64,000 nt of DNA from Pseudoalteromonas viridis (lineage in GTDB: Bacteria > Pseudomonadota > Gammaproteobacteria > Enterobacterales > Alteromonadaceae): the NCBI RefSeq assembly GCF_017742995.1, contig NZ_CP072425.1, positions 3,605,001 through 3,669,000 of the forward strand, written 5' to 3'. Numbering within the stretch: the stretch's first letter is position 1; every line of letters begins with the position of its first letter. Made by a program: the position numbers and the translations under genes. Positions 23,248 through 30,592 of this stretch are shown here, in pieces. A model generated the notes under the pieces. That model ran no database searches. It saw only the letters and a list, made by a program, of their open reading frames with translations, and was not told where the DNA came from.

Positions 23248-23589
23248 TTTCAATGTGTAGGCTATTGCCAACACTTCAAACGTACCAAGTTCGTTAAAGT
23301 TAAATTTATAATGTTTATAACCTTCTGATGCTGAAACTACTTCTTTTTCTAAATGGAGCTGTAACCAATTTGAATCAACTACTTCATAGCATGAATCAAA
23401 TCTTTCTTCAGGAGATAAAACTTCAGCCATTTGCCATTTAACAGCAACTGGGTCCGCAAAAAACACTTCAATTTCTTGTTCCCGCCAGTCTTTAAACTTA
23501 AGAATTACGTCACCATCGGCTTGAATGATTTCAGGGTATTCAGCGTCAGCTGTTGAAAAACCTGTGTCAATTAATTTAAAACGCTCCAC
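23242..23589 (-). CDS. Small hypothetical protein (cassette gene 3)
   Basis: 115 residues if it starts at the GTG at 23589, which has CAGGAT 7 nt upstream. The open frame runs through the upstream attC to 23670, but that part is recombination-site sequence. The product is acidic: ERFKLIDTGFSTADAEYPEI, ILKFKDWREQEIEVFFADP, LSPEERFDSCYEVVDSNWL, and a C-terminal NELGTFEVLAIAY. The pattern resembles small immunity-type proteins, but I cannot name a family. Confidence 0.6.
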   Translation of the reverse strand: MERFKLIDTGFSTADAEYPEIIQADGDVILKFKDWREQEIEVFFADPVAVKWQMAEVLSPEERFDSCYEVVDSNWLQLHLEKEVVSASEGYKHYKFNFNELGTFEVLAIAYTLKT

Positions 23590-23604
23590 TAAATCATCCT
23601 GAAA

Positions 23605-23703
23605 ACATAACGCCTTGCTAGCAGGCGAAAAATGCTTGGCTATACTTTGCGACGAAGGAGCCCAAGCCAAGCTTTTTGAGTCCTTTTGAGCAACTTGTTA
23701 TAC
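23605..23703 (-). other. attC site (99 bp)
   Basis: Left core ACATAAC (23605-23611), right core GTTATAC (23697-23703). TGCTTGGCT pairs with AGCCAAGC. Confidence 0.85.
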
Positions 23704-24411
23704 CTGTGATACTACCAAGAACAATTTACCGAAGTAGTAGCTCTCTGTGCTAGGCCATTTAAATTCGCTGAAGCGACTTGAGACCATAGGAAACTCTTGA
23801 CCGTTTAAAGCCAGCATTAGCTGAGCACTCTCTTTACCTACTTTAGCAACGACGAGCTTTACAGAATGCACGCCAGGAGGCAATTTAGAACTAGCAACCT
23901 CATTTAATATTAGGTTTTCTATTTCTTTCACTTTTTCATTTGCTAATGCGTCACCCATTGCAGCAAACCCAGAATAATGGAATGTGGTCTTTTTTCCATT
24001 TTTGGTTAGCTTTTTAATAACTATATGTGAATCAGTATTATCTATGAGCCTGCTATAAACAGGGTGCAGGGTTGTTTGACAAAGATTATTTAGTGAATTA
24101 ACAAATGCTTCATTTGGATTAGGGCCGAAGGAAGAAACGAACTCCGTGATAAGCGGTTTCCCTTTATGCTCAATTGTTAGGCGAGTTTCTACAAGGTAGT
24201 TTTTATCCTTTTCTTGAACGTCATATATTGCGCCCGATATTTTAATATCAGCTGATTCAATTAGAATATTGTTACCTTCTCTCTTGAAAGATTCATACCC
24301 GTGCTCTTGCAACCATGTAGATACGAAGGCAGCAACGTACTCGTGCCCCTGCTCCCTTTCAGCGAAAGCGAACGAGGATAAAAGAGCTAGCACCAAAACT
24401 ATATATTTCAT
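23698..24411 (-). CDS. Exported DUF6348-like protein (cassette gene 2)
   Basis: 237 residues with GGGAG upstream of the ATG. Signal peptide MKYIVLVLALLSSFAFA. The mature part (FVSTWLQEHGYESFKREG, then YLVETRLTIEHKGKPLITEF, SSFGPNPNEAFVNSLNNL and LHPVYSRL) resembles the DUF6348 layout, which is usually cytoplasmic. A secreted version in a cassette would be unusual. The family assignment is from memory of the motif pattern and tentative. The function is unknown. Confidence 0.65.
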   Translation of the reverse strand: MKYIVLVLALLSSFAFAEREQGHEYVAAFVSTWLQEHGYESFKREGNNILIESADIKISGAIYDVQEKDKNYLVETRLTIEHKGKPLITEFVSSFGPNPNEAFVNSLNNLCQTTLHPVYSRLIDNTDSHIVIKKLTKNGKKTTFHYSGFAAMGDALANEKVKEIENLILNEVASSKLPPGVHSVKLVVAKVGKESAQLMLALNGQEFPMVSSRFSEFKWPSTESYYFGKLFLVVSQV

Positions 24412-24425
24412 TATTACTCCCTGAG

Positions 24426-24440
24426 GTATAACGCCTCAAT
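24426..24440 (-). other. attC left stub, interrupted by intact IS
   Basis: Core GTATAAC (24426-24432) then GCCTCAAT, after which the IS begins at 24441. The rest of the site resumes at 25769 and ends at GTTATAT (25884-25890). Confidence 0.7.
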
Positions 24441-25768
24441 CTGAGGAATCCCCAGATAATTATATTTTAAATCAATATGATGGACACGCACGGCATTGTT
24501 TGATCTAATTTATTTCGCCAAAAACTAACCAGATAACAACACCATGCGTGATACCACCATCCTACACGATATGCTCAGAAAAAACTGCCCCCAAATTCAT
24601 GCTCGGCGCCTTGATTCATTAATGCTGGCAACTGAGACTTTGCTCGATTGCAACCAACTATCTCTTACAGAGCTGGGTCGAAATATGAAGGGCCCTGTCG
24701 CTGCCAAGCACAACATTAAACGTATGGACCGACTGCTTGGCAACACAGCAATGCATAACGACCGGCTCGCTATTTACCGCTTTCATGCTCGCCTGACGTG
24801 TGGCGCTAACCTAATGCCTATCTTGCTGGTCGACTGGGCCGATGTGCGCGAGCAACTGCGGTTGATGACTTTGCGTGCTTCCGTCAGCATTCAGGGACGC
24901 TCAATGATAGTCTATGAGCGCACCTTCACGTTTGCTCAATACAACTCACCTAAGTCTCATCAGTTGTTCCTTGATGAACTTGCCAGCATCCTGCCTGATA
25001 AATGTATTCCACTCACCGTGACCGATGCTGGCTATAGAAATACTTGGTTTCGACAGGTTGATAAAAAAGGTTGGTTCTGGCTGGGACGGGTGCGTGGCAA
25101 AGTCACTTATCAGCATAAGAACAGCGAAGATTGGCATGTAAATCAGGCACTTTATCCATCAGCAACTCCTCGTGGACGTTATATTGGAGAAGTAAAGCTT
25201 GGCCGAAAAAGCCCAATTAGCTGCCATCTTCATTTATATAAAGCCAAACAAAAAGGCCGTACTGACAGACGCTCTTCAAAAGCAGGCAGGCATCATACCG
25301 CACAAAAAAGTTATCGAACTGGCAGTAAGGAGCCCTGGCTATTAGCCACTAACCTGCCTGCAGAATTGTTCAAACCCAAACGTGTAGTATCACTTTATGC
25401 CAAACGTATGCAAATCGAAGAAAGCTTTCGAGACCTGAAAAGCCCCCAATACGGGATGGGTCTGCGGCATAGTAAAAATAGTAAAAGTCGATGCCCCAAC
25501 CGGCTCGATATATTGTTATTACTCTCTTTGCTGGCGACCATTATTCTCTGGTGGATCGGCCTGTATGCCCAACACTCAAACTGGCAACGAAAGTTCCAGG
25601 CAAATACCATCAGAGATCGTGCTGTGCTGTCGACTGTCAGACTTGGCAAAGAGGTTAGGCGACGAACCGATTACGTTATGACGGGGAAGCAACTACGCTG
25701 GGCTATACGCGAATATGTGGGCTTGATACATCTGCTCGGGAGGCCTCAATTATGAGGGGATCCTCCAG
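24441..25768 (+). mobile_element. IS10-like insertion sequence (IS4 family), intact
   Basis: 1328 bp, essentially the size of IS10. The left terminus CTGAGGAATCCCCAGATAAT and the reverse complement of the right terminus, CTGGAGGATCCCCTCATAAT, form an imperfect terminal repeat. The flanks CGCCTCAAT and CGCCGCATT look like a 9-bp target duplication with two mismatches. It is inserted in an attC. Confidence 0.9.
24544..25755 (+). CDS. IS4-family (IS10/ISVsa5-type) transposase
   Basis: 403 residues, full length for the IS10 group. The catalytic triad falls at D97 (LLVDWAD), D161 (VTDAGY) and E292 (IEESFRDLK), the same numbering as Tn10 transposase. The Y-R-E-K signature is Y285, R288, E292, K299. 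All motifs are intact, so the enzyme is probably active. A truncated relative lies at 20246-20720. Confidence 0.95.
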   Translation: MRDTTILHDMLRKNCPQIHARRLDSLMLATETLLDCNQLSLTELGRNMKGPVAAKHNIKRMDRLLGNTAMHNDRLAIYRFHARLTCGANLMPILLVDWADVREQLRLMTLRASVSIQGRSMIVYERTFTFAQYNSPKSHQLFLDELASILPDKCIPLTVTDAGYRNTWFRQVDKKGWFWLGRVRGKVTYQHKNSEDWHVNQALYPSATPRGRYIGEVKLGRKSPISCHLHLYKAKQKGRTDRRSSKAGRHHTAQKSYRTGSKEPWLLATNLPAELFKPKRVVSLYAKRMQIEESFRDLKSPQYGMGLRHSKNSKSRCPNRLDILLLLSLLATIILWWIGLYAQHSNWQRKFQANTIRDRAVLSTVRLGKEVRRRTDYVMTGKQLRWAIREYVGLIHLLGRPQL

Positions 25769-25890
25769 CGCCGCATTAAGGTGTGAGCAACGCTACCACG
25801 AAACTAAACCATGCCACCGTAAACACAAAACCCAACGATGGAATGAAAAATGCCATGCGTTGGGAATCACTCTTAAATGCTTTGTTATAT
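25769..25890 (-). other. attC right part, interrupted by intact IS
   Basis: GCATTAAGGTGTGAGCAACGC near the start pairs imperfectly with the arm GCGTTGGGAATCACTCTTAAATGC near the end. It ends in core GTTATAT (25884-25890). Joined with 24426-24440 it makes one site of about 130 bp. Confidence 0.75.
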
Positions 25891-26855
25891 TAATCAAACT
25901 TGTGCATAAATTCTTGCATATCTAAAACCTTCAGTTTATGAGATAATGCTGATAAAACCAACTTGGACTTTAACTTAGTATTTTTGTCTTCTGTTATATA
26001 ATATTTCGCATGAAGTGCATGAATAAGGTTCAATCCATCTCTGTGAATATTTGATGGTTTATTCTTTTTATTTACTTTTTCTTTTAGATGAAAATTAAAA
26101 TCTAGAGCATGGTACAATATTTGTACTTTTTCAGTGAGAGATTTATTATCGAATTTCTCTCGATTTATATAACTAAGAACACAACCAGCCTCATAAAGGC
26201 TACTTTCTATTTTATTTTCATCATCCTCAAGCATGAAATCTAAAAGTGGTGATATTTCAGAAAAATAGTCAGAACCTTGATCTAGGACTGTGTCTCTTTT
26301 TGAAAAAGTAGTTTTCAAGTTGATAATATTTTCTCTAAGGCTCTTATAGTATGCAGGTTCATCCATTTTCTCCATCACTTCAAGGAGAAAATTTTTATAA
26401 GTTTTAGCATCTAACTGCCCATCATTTTCAAATATATGCTTGCCAAGCAGCTCATCCTTATTAAGTTGCTTCATATCAACATCTATTTTTTCACCTACAA
26501 CTGATATAGAAAAAGGTTCATTTTTAATCGAATTTATCTCCTTAATATATTGATAAAATCCTATCCGAGGATCTATGTTGTGAAATTCAACACTATTATC
26601 AACTACTTTAACAAATGTAGACTGTGAAATTTTGTTTACAAAATCTAAATCTGAATCAACCTTTTCTTTGTTTTTTTCACTATAGCTAATCAAAAGATCG
26701 GCTAAATGACCTTCACTAAAAGGAGTTTTATATTTCCTAGATAACTTTTTAATTAGCTTAGAAAAGCTTACATCTAATTCATTAAATTTATCTTCTCTTG
26801 GTTTTTTTATGTACTTTACTACATTCCAATCCAAGTAAATGTATTTTTCTGACAT
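25890..26855 (-). CDS. PIN-like domain protein, probable ribonuclease (cassette gene 1)
   Basis: 321 residues, lysine-rich and strongly AT-rich. The N-terminus YIYLDWNVVKYIKKPRED has the strand plus aspartate (D-x-N) start of PIN-like nucleases. The C-terminal part has HRDGLNLIHALHAKYYITED, where D-x-x-x-x-H-A and a final T-x-D supply the remaining acidic residues of such sites. The middle is helical without clear motifs. PIN-like proteins cleave RNA and often act in toxin-antitoxin or phage-defence settings; no antitoxin gene is adjacent. It is the cassette nearest intI. The fold assignment is inference from motifs. Confidence 0.6.
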   Translation of the reverse strand: MSEKYIYLDWNVVKYIKKPREDKFNELDVSFSKLIKKLSRKYKTPFSEGHLADLLISYSEKNKEKVDSDLDFVNKISQSTFVKVVDNSVEFHNIDPRIGFYQYIKEINSIKNEPFSISVVGEKIDVDMKQLNKDELLGKHIFENDGQLDAKTYKNFLLEVMEKMDEPAYYKSLRENIINLKTTFSKRDTVLDQGSDYFSEISPLLDFMLEDDENKIESSLYEAGCVLSYINREKFDNKSLTEKVQILYHALDFNFHLKEKVNKKNKPSNIHRDGLNLIHALHAKYYITEDKNTKLKSKLVLSALSHKLKVLDMQEFMHKFD

Positions 26856-26881
26856 CCCACCGTACCAATTCTTGTTAATAT

Positions 26882-26931
26882 AACGCTTTAGTATTCATGC
26901 GTACGCAGTACGCATAATCGTTTGTTGAACT
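26882..26931 (-). other. Short attC-like or attI-junction site
   Basis: TAACGC at the left and GTTGAAC (26925-26931, a GTTRRRY heptamer) at the right, with the perfect hairpin ATGCGTAC/GTACGCAT between. It sits between the first cassette gene and the IS91-like element and could be a short attC or the element's own end. Confidence 0.5.
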
Positions 26932-27113
26932 GGGCCGCTACCTGCACGCCGTATCTGGCTGGTGTGGTTTATGCTATGGGAATTTGCTTTTGATGAGTAA
27001 CTTCTGTTCTGAACCGTGTGTGACTTAAACCGTTACAACCTGACTCATTCCCTGCCTGAACAACGTTATTTATGCGTATTATTAGACCCACTTTTTTCCC
27101 ATTTGGCAAGATG
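26882..27113. repeat. Diverged copy of the sequence at 14823-15037
   Basis: Partner of the repeat upstream of the Mpo1-like gene. It covers the short attC-like site and the non-coding left end of the IS91-like element. Confidence 0.6.
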
Positions 27114-27212
27114 TTGTGATTTCGACACAGCACGGCTCACTCCCCCTTGCATATTACATTGGCAGAGTCGTTTCACCGCTATATTCATTTAACGGGCAAC
27201 CACGTCGGGTCG

Positions 27213-28331
27213 CTATCTCGTTCGCTCTGTTTCTCCTTCTCGCCAGTTATCTTCGCGTCCCTTGCACCTCTCAACCAGCAACACCGACATCAAGTACACT
27301 CGCCCGGTTTGGCAACACTTGCACGGCCAGCTTGGTGGACTTGTACAAAGCGCTTCGCTACCCTCGGTTGGCAACCTCCTTGCCTCGCTGCTGCATTGAT
27401 TACGTATTATCACGAGCTTCTTGACTCTGCACGCGTTTGCCAGGAATCCATAGTGCCGTATTCTCATAAACCCGCTTGGCAACACATGTAACAGATAACG
27501 CTGAATAAACACGGCATGACTCAACTTCATGAGCCGTTGCTTATTTTCATTTGATGAATCCCGGTAGGTAAAAAGCACCGCCTTATTGCTGTTATTAACC
27601 AGGCGAGATTCATGCAACATACCTTTGCGCGTATAGCGAGCCAGGTACTTAATCAGTTGTTCACTGTATTTCAGGCACGCTTTACTGTACACACACCAAA
27701 TTTTAGGGATACCAAGCTGACTGTAAGCTAACCCTTTTTCATTCAACGCGCTGAGCATCTTGCCTCTGAACACCGCAGACAATGCTTTGACCGGATACAG
27801 ATAGCCTTTGCTTATCCCCTGCCACTTTTCACCTTTCAGGCTGCCCGCCGGGATGAGGCAATGTAAGTGAATATGTTGCACCAGGGTTTGCCCCCAGGTA
27901 TGCAGAACCGCTGTCATGCCCAATTGTCCATGTTGTTTTCTTTGAGCAAATGCGCTGAGCGTTTCCCATGCAGCCCTGAACAAGCTGTTATACACATCCG
28001 CTGAGCGATATCGCGCCAGTCCATTTAGTTCGTGAGGTAAGGTGAACACCACATGAAAATAATTGCAGGGTAACAAGTTTCCCTGCTGCTTTTCTGCCCA
28101 CACCTTCGTTGCCAACCCCTGGCAGCGCGGGCAATGTCTGTCACGACAGCTGCACCCTATTTCCTGTATCTGTTCGCAGGTATCGCAGGCCCAACGCTGA
28201 TATCCCAGCTTACCGGTTCTGCACGCCATCAGATGTTCGCATACCCGCTTTTGCTGATAGCTCAATGAATGCGTTTGCATGTAGTCCGCCAGACTTTCAT
28301 TTAAAATGTCTGCCAGATGCACCCCGCTCAT
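27213..28331 (-). CDS. IS91-family (HUH, Y2-type) transposase
   Basis: 372 residues. An N-terminal zinc-binding region (CDTCEQ, CSCRDRHCPRC) is followed by FHVVFTLPHELNGL, the HUH metal site in VQHIHLHCLIPAG, and the tyrosine pair YLARYTRKG (two tyrosines three residues apart, as in IS91). A C-terminal CKCCQTGR closes the family pattern. It moves DNA by a rolling-circle mechanism. Its ATG overlaps the stop of the recombinase gene (4 bp), so the two are translated together. Confidence 0.92.
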   Translation of the reverse strand: MSGVHLADILNESLADYMQTHSLSYQQKRVCEHLMACRTGKLGYQRWACDTCEQIQEIGCSCRDRHCPRCQGLATKVWAEKQQGNLLPCNYFHVVFTLPHELNGLARYRSADVYNSLFRAAWETLSAFAQRKQHGQLGMTAVLHTWGQTLVQHIHLHCLIPAGSLKGEKWQGISKGYLYPVKALSAVFRGKMLSALNEKGLAYSQLGIPKIWCVYSKACLKYSEQLIKYLARYTRKGMLHESRLVNNSNKAVLFTYRDSSNENKQRLMKLSHAVFIQRYLLHVLPSGFMRIRHYGFLANACRVKKLVIIRNQCSSEARRLPTEGSEALCTSPPSWPCKCCQTGRVYLMSVLLVERCKGREDNWREGETERTR

Positions 28332-29164
28332 TTCATTAACCCCGGAGCCAGTAAGTCAACACCACCATGGCCCAGCTCGGGCAACCAATGCAAATATCCC
28401 TCTGTTGTTCTGATATCTTGATGCCCCAGCTGATGCTGTAACTGATGCAGTGGCATACCTGCCTCAAGCTGATGCGTTGCAAACGCATGACGAAGGGCAT
28501 GCGGATGCCCCGCTTTACTCACTCCGCACCGCTTTGCCAACGCACGCAGTGGTTTGCGAAATGTAGATGCTGATATTGGTCGCTGTGGGTAATAAGGCGC
28601 GTAAAACAGCCAGTCCGTCGGCCGGTATGCAAGCCAATAGGCTCGCAACTGCGCTAACACGCTCGGGGGGAGTACCACATAGCGAGCGCGCTTCCCTTTC
28701 CCATGCTCGATGTATAAAGTGTTGCGTTCACTGTCTATATCCGCAACTTTTAGCTGCAAGGCTTCACTTATTCGTAAACCACATCCGTAGCACAGCATGA
28801 TAAGCGTTTTAACTCGCACATGGTCGCAAGCTGCGATCAGCGCTTGGATCTCACTTCTTCTTATATACGCAGGCGCTTTAAATGCTGCCTTTGGCAATGC
28901 CACATCCAGTTTCAGTGGGCGCTTAAGAATGTGCTTATACAAGAACGCCAGGCTGTTGATTATCAGACTTTGGCTGGAGCGGGACAATCGTCGAGTTGAA
29001 GGGTCTTTAAAGAACTGGTTAAGCTCATCGGCAGATACTTTATCCAGGGGTTTGTTGAAGAAACGGCTGACTTTTTGAAGCGCATCACAGTAGGACTTTT
29101 CAGTCTTGCTGGAGTAGCCTCGATAGGCAATTTCCAATCGAACTTGTTCAATTAAGGTATTCAT
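28328..29164 (-). CDS. Tyrosine recombinase associated with IS91-like element
   Basis: 278 residues with an N-terminal SAM-like core-binding domain (YRGYSSKTEKSYCDALQKV) and a catalytic domain: arginine in CYGCGLRISEAL, lysine in HGKGKRARYV, HALRHAFATH, then LGHQDIRTTEGYLHW with the nucleophilic tyrosine. It lacks the IntI-specific insert, so it is not the integron integrase. Such recombinases commonly precede IS91-like transposases in marine gammaproteobacteria and may resolve or target transposition. The gene starts with ATG behind GAGGTGAGTA. Confidence 0.9.
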   Translation of the reverse strand: MNTLIEQVRLEIAYRGYSSKTEKSYCDALQKVSRFFNKPLDKVSADELNQFFKDPSTRRLSRSSQSLIINSLAFLYKHILKRPLKLDVALPKAAFKAPAYIRRSEIQALIAACDHVRVKTLIMLCYGCGLRISEALQLKVADIDSERNTLYIEHGKGKRARYVVLPPSVLAQLRAYWLAYRPTDWLFYAPYYPQRPISASTFRKPLRALAKRCGVSKAGHPHALRHAFATHQLEAGMPLHQLQHQLGHQDIRTTEGYLHWLPELGHGGVDLLAPGLMK

Positions 29165-29257
29165 TACTCACCTCGGTTCATCGTCTGGGATTATTCCCAA
29201 GGTAAGTGTGACTCAGATGGTGTGGTCCGCTATCTCCGCGTAGCGGCTTAGTTCAAC

Positions 29258-29580
29258 AGCTTATTAGCGTGAATACCGGTTAGATCCAGTTCCTGAAACC
29301 GTACAGATCCACAGCTAAATTATTTTATTCATAATAAGAACAACAACCTACCACCATTGCTCTCATTGCTCAAGCCAAAATGGCTTTGTTGAAACCGAGC
29401 CTTGTTCATAGCGAGACTTGGGGTCTCGTTATGTAAAACGGCTAACACAATAAATTTCAATGGGTTAACAAGGCAAGCGGCATAAACGAGATCTTCAAGC
29501 ACGGAGAAAACGAGAAATTTGACTTGATAATTAGCCGCATTCACTTATACCTGTATAAATAAACAGCACTCGGAGTAAAG
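29258..29580. other. Remnant attI/intI promoter region
   Basis: This gap holds GTTCAAC (29251-29257, a core-type heptamer on the minus strand) and GTTAGAT (29279-29285), then AT-rich sequence and the intI promoter with its LexA box. No gene is seen. A Pc promoter reading toward the cassettes could lie here but cannot be pointed to with confidence. Confidence 0.4.
29551..29566 (+). promoter_or_regulatory. LexA (SOS) box in the intI promoter
   Basis: CTGTATAAATAAACAG fits CTGT-N8-ACAG exactly and lies 14 nt before the intI ATG, overlapping the likely -10 region. LexA control of intI is established for mobile and Vibrio integrons. Confidence 0.85.
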
Positions 29581-30540
29581 ATGTCTTATTCACCTTTTTT
29601 GGAATCTGTACGCGTTGAGCTCAGAACCAGGCACTACAGTCTGAAAACATAGAAAAGCTATCTGTACTGGATCAAAGGCTACATTTTATTCAATGACAAA
29701 AAGCATCCTGCTAATATGGGCAACAGGGAAATAGAGCGTTTCCTCAACCACTTGGCCGTTAACCGGGCGGTGAGCGCAGCAACGCAAAATCAAGCGCTGT
29801 GCGCCATCATTTTTTTGTACCGTTTTGTCATAAAACGAGACATCAAAGGGCTAAACTATTCATTCAGTAAGCGAGACGTCGCGTTACCCACCGTTTTGAG
29901 TGCAGATGAAGCGCAAAAGGTGATAGCTAATCTTCACGGCGTACACAAGCTCATCGCGTCACTTTTATACGGCAGTGGTTTACGTATCAATGAAGCTTTA
30001 AAACTTCGAGTTAAAGATCTAGATTTTGCTAACAAGTCCATTTTTGTTTTTCGGGGTAAAGGCCGCAAAGACAGATATACCTTGCTGCCTAAGTCATGCT
30101 TGCAGGCATTAGAAGAACAAATGACCATAGTCAAATCGCTTCACCAAAAAGACCTGAACGCAGGGTTTGGACTGACTTCGCTGCCACCGGCTCTGATCCG
30201 TAAATACGGACATGCTGTGAAAGACTTCTCCTGGCAGTCTCTGTTTCCCTCCTCTACGCGATGTATTCACCCGACAGACGGTTATGTCTGTCGTCACCAT
30301 TTACATGAAACAGCATTTCGCAAGCAACTCAGGGCTGCGGTGCTGGCTTCCGATATCACTAAGCGAGTTAAGGCGCATACTTTCAGACACTCATTTGCCA
30401 CTGAACTGCTGCGAAATGGCGCTGATATAAGGACAGTACAAGAGTTGTTAGGTCATACAGATATCAGAACAACCGAGATTTATACCCATGTTATGGGTGA
30501 TAAGTTTGCCTATACAACAAGCCAGATTGATAAACTCTGA
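29581..30540 (+). pseudogene. intI: Integron integrase interrupted by one amber codon
   Basis: The frame from the ATG at 29581 (CGGAG upstream) encodes 319 codons, normal for IntI, with a single TAG at 29650-29652 (codon 24) where relatives usually have glutamate or a similar residue (TEKSY pattern; here T-stop-KSYLYWIK). An ATG at 29716 could restart translation but would lose part of the DNA-binding domain. Catalytic residues are present: YGSGLRINEAL, GKGRKDRY, HTFRHSFATEL, LGHTDIRTTEIYTHV. The IntI-specific insert, ALIRKYGHAVKDFSWQSLFP, separates it from ordinary tyrosine recombinases. The amber codon suggests recent inactivation unless it is suppressed. Confidence 0.92.
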
Positions 30541-30592
30541 TATTCGCGCGCATCGCTTATTAGTCCAGATATTTAAGAATTGAGTTGCGGTA

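Larger units (their letters stand above)
26925..29257 (-). mobile_element. IS91-like element with accessory tyrosine recombinase
   Basis: About 2.3 kb bounded by imperfect inverted repeats: GTTGAACTGGGCCGCTAC (26925-26942) and the reverse complement of 29240-29257, which differs at two positions. Both ends contain GAAC, a tetranucleotide used as target by IS91. A palindrome CCGCTA/TAGCGG lies just inside the right end (29227-29246). It carries two overlapping genes. It occupies the place between intI and the first cassette where attI is expected. Exact borders are uncertain. Confidence 0.7.
18190..30540. other. Chromosomal integron: cassette array plus intI
   Basis: Ten small minus-strand genes of unrelated families are separated by sites that start with RYYYAAC-type and end with GTTRRRY-type heptamers and have pairing arms between. 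At the right end, a divergent integrase gene carries the IntI-specific insert and a LexA box. That is the diagnostic layout of an integron (cassettes read away from intI). The array is interrupted by an IS91-like element at the attI position, two IS4-family copies inside attC sites and a RAYT fragment. Cassette genes are visibly more AT-rich than flanking core genes. Confidence 0.9.

Noticed and set aside
27116..27491. Plus-strand ORFs opposite the IS91-type transposase
   Set aside because: Antisense to a well-supported transposase C-terminus.
28328..29164. This tyrosine recombinase as the integron integrase
   Set aside because: It lacks the IntI-specific insert, is on the cassette strand, and overlaps the IS91-type transposase by 4 bp; the real intI is at 29581-30540.
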